From contig NC_088296.1 of assembly GCF_032854445.1 (NCBI RefSeq), positions 28,205,064 through 28,269,063 of the forward strand: a stretch of DNA of 64,000 nucleotides. Reading direction: 5' to 3'. The stretch is from Liolophura sinensis. Taxonomy: Eukaryota; Mollusca; Polyplacophora; Chitonida; Chitonidae. Shown in pieces: positions 26,701 through 35,700 of the stretch (position 1 is its first letter; the number at the start of each line of letters is the position of its first letter). The notes below the pieces were generated by a model. The model saw only the letters and a program-made list of their open reading frames with translations. It made no database searches and was not told where the DNA came from. Position numbers and translations under genes: made by a program.

Positions 26701-29700
26701 TATGTCGTCAATGTAAAGCACAAAGGTTTTCCAGATCAAACCAGCGAAGAATAAGTCCATTAGACGTTGGAAGGTGCTGGGTGCATTTGCCAATCCAAAA
26801 GCCATAACAGTGAAGGCCTAATGACCACAAAAAATTGAGAAAGCTGTTTTTCCTCCTGTCCTTTTCGGCTACCGGTACCTTCACCTACCACTATCCCGAC
26901 AGTAAGTGTAGGGATGTGAAGTACTTAGCACCTTCAAATATAAGCGTCATGTCCGACATTCCTATACCATTCGTAGCCCATAAAGGGCGTTCCAAGTCAG
27001 TAATCGCAAGATCCATTTCCAAAACAACGTTTAACACTAGCTCCTAAAGACAAAGGTATGTAAGAAATTATACAAATAAGAAATTAAGCCGGTAACACAC
27101 AAGAGAGAAGCGTTCATCAGTTTTCAATGATGCCGGACACTCAGTGGATATTCCAGGCATGAATTCCATATCAAAGTTCAAATTCGTAGTCCGTGAAAGA
27201 GTTCCAGGTCAAATAACAATTAAATAAGTATCTCAGTCGCCCACTGATTGCAACTGTTCATAAATGCATCATGCAGATGTAATGAGCATGGCTCCTATTA
27301 CGGGCACTAGCCCCAGGTTAAGTGGTATTAACAATATTGGGTACACAAAATTCTTAAAGACTGAGTTCAAGGCTCGATATTCCACATAAAAGCGACATGA
27401 CTGATCTAGTATTTGAACCAACACAACAGGATGTGACCAGGAACTAGCAGATTGGGGGATAACCGCATCATCCAGCATCTTATCTACTTCCCTTTTAATC
27501 ATATCTCTCCGGATTGATGGTACCCGGTGTGGTCAAAGTTTTATTGAATCATTCCCTTGGGTGTTTTTTTCATGTTGAGTAAAATTGGTTCTGCCTAGAT
27601 CTGCATCCTTATCAACTGAAATGTCACTGTATTCATTTAACAGGTTTTCCCACACAATTTTCCCTTTGACGTCCAAACTAGATCCAGTGAGATAAATGTC
27701 GCTGTATTCATTTAACAGGTTTTTCCCACACAATTTTCCCTTTGACGTCCAAACTAGATCCAGTGAGATAAATATCGCTGTATTCATTTAACAGGTTTTT
27801 CCCACACAATTTTCCCTTTGACGTCCAAACTAGATCCAGTGAGATAAATGTCGCTGTATTCATTTAACAGATTTTCCCATACAGCTGGTTCCTGTAAGAT
27901 TATCAGCATGTAGCATATGTACAGTAAAATTTAATCAAGTATTAGTGCATTTGAGGAAGTCTATCTACATTCTACTTGTTTGCATAGTGTCAGTTCCAGT
28001 GAACAGTCATAGGGAAATGCTTGAGCCACATAATACATGACAGACATCTGCTCGCCACCAAAGGTATAATTGATCCCCAAATAGCTGGCACAACAGTTCT
28101 ATTGTCAGTGGGAAGCAGACTGCACGAGTGAAGGCGTGAAGCTATTGCTTTACTTATGATGCTCACACCAGAGACCAAATCAGTCAAAACATTCACTAGA
28201 TTGAGGTTGAAGGTACCATCAATACGGATATCATGAGTAAAACGGCCAGCTCGGCATGTTGCTACTTCAGCTCCAGCCCAAGAATTCTTACTACTGATAG
28301 CAGTTCAGTCAGTATTTGTACTTTATACTTTACTTAAAGTATCTCATCCAGTGTATGTCTGACTACCGGAAACATCCGGTCAAAGAACCGAAGAGCCATT
28401 TGTATTTACAGTGTGGTCAGTTTTTCCACTGTGCTCAGTTTTCACAGTGTTGATATTATACAGGCATCAAACATTCCTCTGGCCATCCAACTCCCGTCCA
28501 GGAGTGACTCTCATTGGTTTTAGTCCTTCTTCTCTCAGCATGAATTTTTAACATGTCCAACCCGGCGGCAAAAATCACACTGACTATCCATCTGTTTTTC
28601 TTAGGTTTCGGCTCACATTTCTTGTTTGCGATGTCTGTGTTCCACGTCCTCTACCACGAAAGGCCTGGTAGTTCTGGTTTCTAGCCTTATTGTCCCTCTC
28701 TGTCAGCCGAGTTCCCAGCTGTGCACTTATTGACACCATTTGTTCCACTAATAACTCCAACTTTTTTCTTTAAATGGACGATGCTGGCTTCCTCTCCGGC
28801 CCAACGAAGGAGGGTGTGGCAGCACCCTGTGGATGGTCGTGGGGATCTGAACAGTTTTCCCTCACCATAATGCTGGCCGCCGTCATATAAGTGAAATATT
28901 CTTGAGTATGGCGTAAACACTAATCAAATAAATAAATAAATCAAATGGACGACCATCCCCGATGGCATAGCTGGTGGAGGGTCCCTTTGGGGGGCGGTAG
29001 ATCCAGGGTCAATCCCGGGTGGGGTCACACCTAAGATCTTAAAAGTTACACATGATGTGCGGAGTGTCCGTGAACCAGCCTAAAATTAGACGTGTTTATT
29101 TCGCGTAGAGCCCGGAAGTGGGCCTGTGATGTGCAATGTACTTCCTGAGGACAGTTAAATGAACACAATGAAGAGGTCATATTTAATTCTGTATTAGAAA
29201 ATGGCGAGAGAAAAAACTTTTGTGCATTTCTGTGTAAACATTTTGATTCTGGGTTTGTCTCATTATTAAATACACTTCAAGTGCAGATGGAAAGATATCA
29301 TATCGACACGTAGACATGGATGGATAGATATTACATAGATGTAGGATATAGAAAGATGTTGGAAAAACAGTATACGAAGAGGAGAATCTGTGCTGAGAAG
29401 TGACGGCCATTACATTAAAGTACACGCAGTTCAGTAAACCCTGTACTAATGCTGCTGGTCAGTAAAACTGAATGAACGGCGGCAGACGAGAAACATCACG
29501 TGATCAATATATTTACTTCGGAACTGGCGAGCTGCTGACCAAGAACCTCATGTGAACAATGCACGCATGTACACACAGGGATATATCATAGCTGTAGCTC
29601 AGGGGCGATCCGACGTTGTCTCACCGATATATTATATATTTATTTATTTATTTATTTATTTATTTGTTTGTTTACTGGTGTTTAACGTCGTGCTCAAGAA

Positions 29701-32700
29701 TATTTCACTTATATTACAATGGTCATCATTATGGTGGGAAAAACCGGGCAGAGCCCGGCGGAAACCCACTACCATCCGCAGGTTGCTGATATATGTGCCC
29801 ACGTGTATACAATGGGAGAGGAAGTTTGTCCATTTCATGGGTGTCGTGCAAGGTATAAAAATGTCCCAAACAAACACGTCAGTTTCTTTCAGCGGATGGC
29901 GCTCAAGATAACTAACATTGATTTATTCACGTGGTCGCAAACGATGACCGTCCTTGTGGCCTCACGGCCCGCAGCACGAGGATGGTACCGTTCGCGCGGG
30001 ATTTGCTCAGCCCAGGTTCCGCGGGCCACGGGCCGCGTGCGGCGGGGCGAGATTTCCTCATCCGGCCTAGCAGGCCTTGAATAAAATGCTCCATTGCCAA
30101 TTTATCAACATAGTCTCTCGGTAAATCAGAATGTGTTCGCCGTGACAGTGTCAGTATTGAGTGAGTGTAATCATCAACACATTCATCTAGTAACTGCTGC
30201 CTTTGAAACAAATCTGAGTAATAGGCCCTTTAGAATTCTTTTGGTCGAAATTTTTCAGTTAGTAGCTGACAGACCGTGTGATAATTTTGCTTTTGTTGGT
30301 CATCTATATTTTTGTAATAATCTGTTACCCTGCCTGTCAGGTAGCCTGGTAGTAATTTATCTTTTCTCGAAGTCCTCGAATTTATCGAAGTCCCATCTGT
30401 TTGATCTCTTAACCCTTTGAAATTCTTTTAGCTCTATATTTTCCGCCGATTCCACGTGAAATTTAGACAGATGCACAAAAGGTCTGTCTGACCTAATGGG
30501 GTTTCTTCTTGACGTGATAGCGGAAACGACAGATCATTATCTTGGTTGCCATCCACTCTTCTAACTTTGCGTTTTCGTCTAGACATATTCTCATATATAA
30601 TATTATATATTATATATAATATATATCTCATATTATATCGTCAATTACCAGCCTTTTTCACAATCACATGTATCCATGTAAACATAAATGGAAGTCAGCT
30701 TACCATCATTCTGATGCGTTCCATAGCATGCAAGTAAAGGTATGACTGTTTGTGTATGTCGACCGCTGTTAGCATACCCTTTCAGATGGTCAATTTCAGG
30801 TTTGTTCCACAGCTTGGCTCAAGCGCTTCCATTTACGTTGAACGCGAAAACTGGACACTTTATCAGTCTAAGACCACTCCACTTGCCGTAGCGTTTTGAC
30901 ACTGGCTTTCAGCTTTTCAGTGCTGTACAGATTCCTCTTGTAGGTTTGATCGATGTCGCTTCAACCTTGATTCCACTTCTGACACCACTTGTGATGGCCA
31001 AGTAATTGGCATAAAGTTGAACAAAATCTATAGTCTTTTAAACTTTGCATTCAACAACAACCCATGTTTACGTCCCATGTTTGAACGATGTCGCTTCAAC
31101 CTTGATTCCACTTCTGACACCACTTGTGATGGCCAAGTAATTGGCATAAAGTTGAACAAAATCTATAGTCTTTTAAACTTTGCATTCAACAACAACCCAT
31201 GTTTACGTCTTGCCACTGACTACCGTAAAGCTTTTTACATACAAGTTACATGTTAAAACAACAGGAGGATCTAAACAGAGGGGGCTCTAGACGAGGACTG
31301 CTCTCCGTCGCACTATCATTTGGTGGCGACCACTCGCCTTTCGCCAAATTGAGATACAATATGTCACACTTGGTAGAGTAACTCGAAAGTAGCACAATAT
31401 GATTTACTCCGGATAATCCACCTTGATCCATCCAACGAACTACCTGCCAGTGTGAAGTAAAATTCTGTGAAATATGGCGTCAAACAGCAATCGAATAAAT
31501 AGATGAATATGTTCTCAAAATGCAAGGAAATGCAAATGTCTTTTACCATCATCAGATTTGAATTCTTATGATATACTGTTTCAGTCTTGTTAAGTGCACA
31601 TGTATCAAAGATTAGACATGGGAGCAAAGGTGGCACAGATTCTAAAATATCTGAAAACCACGCTATATTGGTTATGTTATTGTTACACTGTACAGAAAGG
31701 ACAGACGCCTTCACTGTCAGCTCTTTACTGTTAGCATTTATGAGGTAGGTCGAGTGTGGTTATAGCGGTTATAACATAAATAAATCGGAGAGCTGTGATT
31801 CTTTTACTCGTTGTCGATCTTAAAGAACGGTAATTAGATCTAGGAATACCGTAAATGTTCAAGTGTATGATATTGTGATGGGAAAACAAGCATAAACTTT
31901 AAAAACTGATGTTAATGCATCGATAGGTTATGGAACTAAACAGGTTTCATGTCATACCTCAAGTGTGGCACATTTATTTGTAATAGTTTGACTAGAAAGC
32001 ACGTCATGAAAGTACGAGGTTACAACTTTATGAATATCACGTGAACCGCGAGCATGTCGTTTTTTTCTACTTGTGTGGTTTGACATACTGCGTGTCTGTA
32101 GTGCTTTGGGCAGTGTGACTGTATGTCCAGCATCGTAGAATGATCCATTATACCATGTAGTGATGTAGTTTGACTCATTTTTAATAATCATAGACTGTTT
32201 TTCATCGGATGTTAAGAAACAAGCATGAAGACATTGTCCATCTACTGGTAGAATAAGGAGCTAAGGTCAATGTAGAGAACAAGGCATATGAGTAATTCTT
32301 ACTTAAGACACATCAGCCATGTCTTATGACTTCAGGTCATGTACATTGCGATTACATTTACACACGTGTCTCTATTTCACACGGTCTCTTCAGTCGCACG
32401 TGGTAAGGTTCCTAGGCAACCTGCGGATGGTCGTGGGTTTCCCCCTGCTCTCCCCGGTTTAATCCCATCATAATGCTGACCGGCGTCGTACAAGTGAAAT
32501 GTTCTAGAGTGTGGCGAAAATCTCCAATCAAATAAATAAGTACAAATAAATGTTACACGGATTTTGATAGAAAAAAATGTAGAAGATGGTCAAAAATGGC
32601 AGTTTACATAATAATGATGCATATTTGAGACAAATACGGATGTAATAATACATACACTGCGAAGTTGAATTACAAACCAATGAAGAGAACAGAATCAACA

Positions 32701-35700
32701 CAGACTGAATACGACGTCAAAACGCAATTCGACACAAATACTAGATCAAAACGCAACTGGAATGAAATACGAGGCCAAAACGCAGATAGACAATGATTTT
32801 TCTTCATTTACTAGTGTACATTACTGTTTGTTTACCTATTTTTTCCTGCTTCTCTCTTTCCAAAAACAAATGAAAAGAGTGTCAATTCCTACATTTTAAT
32901 TACCTACGATTTTAAGGTCATATTTCTTTGCTGGAGTCAAGTTTTCTGCATACATGAGTTTGGCAACCATCAGTACACATGTGGTATACATGTAGTATAT
33001 AGCACTTATTTTTCAATAAATTCGAGTAAACTACTTGTATTTGTATAGATTCACTAAATCTTTGACAACCATCACAGAACGATGAAACGAACTGTTAAGA
33101 ACATTGAATTTTGATGTCTAACAGGAAGGAGAGACTCCTTTGTATTTGGCGGTGAGGAGAGGCCATAAGGACCTTGTAAGTCTGCTGGCAAAGTCCGGGG
33201 CGAATGTCAACGTGCAGAATAAGGTACGTGGTGTACTAATAGAGGTAACGGTGATGCTGAGGGCGTCGGGTGATTATCAGTGTAATCAACAGCTTTTTAT
33301 GTAAAGGGCAAGTTGTCTTTCCATAAGTTAATATATGATCTCGTAAAAAAGTACTATTTACTTGCTTCATAATCTACGTAGAATTAAAGGGCGAAAACAT
33401 AATAAAGCTTGTGTTGGAAATTTTACTTTGTACCATTGTGACTGACCCCTCGTGACACTGGACATGCACAATGCCAAAAGTGTACTTCCCACAAACTCTC
33501 GTCACGTTTAATCCAATTTCGTTCCCACAGGATGCAGTGGCGCCCTTAGATCTGGCACTGAAGAACTATGACGTGGAACTCGTTCGTCTGTTGGTGAAGA
33601 GTGGGGCCACGGGTAATGTTCAGAATGAGGTACGTTGTACATCTCATGGGGAAAAAACAAACGTTCAGATTGGCTATCTGATCAGTTTTTTAAATGTACA
33701 TGTGGAAGCGACTGTTTTCTTCAGTTGAACGCATTTCTTGCTTCTGTTGTTTCATTCAGACTGATGTCACCTTCACGGAAATTTCATATTCCAAGTACGG
33801 AGCTGTAGCAGTTGGTTTGGCCTGTGTTTGGGTGTTCCTTGTGTGTTTTTTACACAGTAAGTACTGGACTTTTATACGTCATACATGTATCCAGTAACGG
33901 GGCCAGTTAGAATTACGCTCAGTGTGTAGTGCGTTACTAAATAATATCACTTATGGAACAGAAATAAATATATAAAGCATAAATGTACACAAAAATTGAT
34001 GTAAAAACCTGAAGAATAAACTTACAATCAGTGCCAGGCTGCATTGATCAGTACGGTACCAGATCATTCATTTTGTATACTTGTGTATTGTGAAATCATC
34101 ACTTCACCTCGATGATATTCACTGATAATTTTATTCGATGTTAATCCTTGTTTGAACGGTTGAAGTGTTTGCCATTCAATATAAACTGTGTTATTGTCTG
34201 GTCTTTCGCTATCCAGGCATTAGCCCTTTTACACTTGATGTTAACCCCAGAGTTGACATTCAGCTTCCAAAGACGGACGTTACTTTGCCATGCAACTTTA
34301 TAACACTAAACCCCAACGCTACATACATGGTCATATGGCGCTGCCAGCAGCTGAACGGCGCAAGAGTGCTCAGTTGGTCATCAAACGGTGAAAAGTACAT
34401 ATGCCCACTGTTTAACGACACGGTTATGCTGGGGAAAGACTGCTCCTTGGTTATCCGTGACCCTAAACCAGAATATAGCGACAACTACTCCGTTACTGTT
34501 ATTGTACCCGAGGAAATTGGCCTGGCTGGGGCTGGTGTTTGCCTGAATATTTACCCCCCACGGTCGGGTGAGTATGTTACAGATAAACACATCAGTGTGG
34601 TATTTTTCACTCGAGAGTAGCAATTGCTCGTGTCAGCTGCGGTAGGTAAAAACACAGCTAGAGTTTGATATCTGAGACAGTTTATATGTCTGAGGCACTC
34701 GCATGTTTTTTTCTCCACAGTAAGCAATCATTTGTTTATGAGTGTTCTGTGCTAAATAAAAACATAATGCAAATTTTTAACATTATACGCTTGGAAGACT
34801 TAGTGAAACACTGCAAATAGCATTTTGTAACGTTAAAGTATTCCTCACGCAAAGAAAACAGGAGTGTCCATGGTATTATAAGTTTAAAAACTGCTTGATT
34901 ATTGGACATTCCAGAAAACTGTACATTTTATTTCCACTTCTGTTGTTCATATTTATTTCAATTTCATTGACTATTGACTCCTCAAATGAAAACAGTGAAC
35001 CACACCGATAATGACAAAGTGACAAGCCCATATCCTTCATATAGAGGTGAGTTATAAACAGAAAAAGGATGATACTGAAAATAAAAATATTTATATGATC
35101 ATTTGATTGAAGTTTAAATCCGACTGAAATAAACACAGAAAACTGGTACTTTATTTTGATTGGTTTACCAGCAGCACAGGACGTTTCTCGGATGGCCATT
35201 GATCCCTACAAACATGATATGTTGCATGCTTCCAACAGCGGTCTCGAGACCATATCGTAAACTGGCGCTTGTAGCAAATTATGCTACAGCAAAAAACTGG
35301 AGTTTGTTTTAGTGCTAAGGAGATTAAATTTATTTATTTATTTATTTGATTATTTGATTAGTGTTTTTCACTTATATGAAGGCGGCCAACATTGTGGTGG
35401 GAGGTAACCAGGCAGAACCCGGGGAACCCATGACCATCCGCAGGTTGCTGGCAGACCTATCCACGTACGGTCGGAGAGGAAGCCAGCATGAGCTGGACTT
35501 GAACTCACAGCGACCGTATTGGTGAGAGGCTCTTGGGTCATTGCGCTGCGTAAGCGCGTTAACCGACTGAGTCACAGAGGCCCTAAGGAAATAAAAGCCC
35601 AGTGCTGTGTGTCAAATATTTAAGAGTGCTAATTATAATGTGGTGAAAACTGCTTTGGTGAGGAATTAGTGTCCTTTGACGGATTGAAGATGATTGAAGA

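Larger units (their letters stand above)
24755..28797. repeat. Partial, diverged third copy C (retroelement section only)
   Basis: Homology to the left about 4.35 kb of copies A and B resumes at CATGTCT 24755 and runs to about 28797, where it stops abruptly against a SINE. C is clearly more diverged from A and B than they are from each other. It retains reading-frame segments lost in A and B, such as the integrase C-terminal part and a continuous RNase H frame. No minisatellite, ANK exon or VNTR follows it. C is therefore best seen as the older flanking retroelement rather than a third full block. Confidence 0.9.
24755..28797 (-). mobile_element. Ty3/Gypsy-type relic, copy C (diverged family member)
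   Basis: This is the same element family as in A and B, less decayed in several domains. The minus strand gives integrase C-terminal part 24777-25154, integrase zinc-binding part 25609-26079, RNase H 25976-26332, reverse transcriptase 26434-26805 and 27269-27502, protease-like 27990-28196 and a Gag knuckle 28538-28579. Frame changes separate all of them. The 5' (Gag) side is interrupted at 28798 by SINEs. A Gag relic at 29930-30480 on the same strand may be its displaced N-terminal Gag part. Confidence 0.85.

Noticed and set aside
34260-34623. Minus-strand ORFs of 74-80 codons
   Set aside because: They are shadows of the Ig exon of gene 1.
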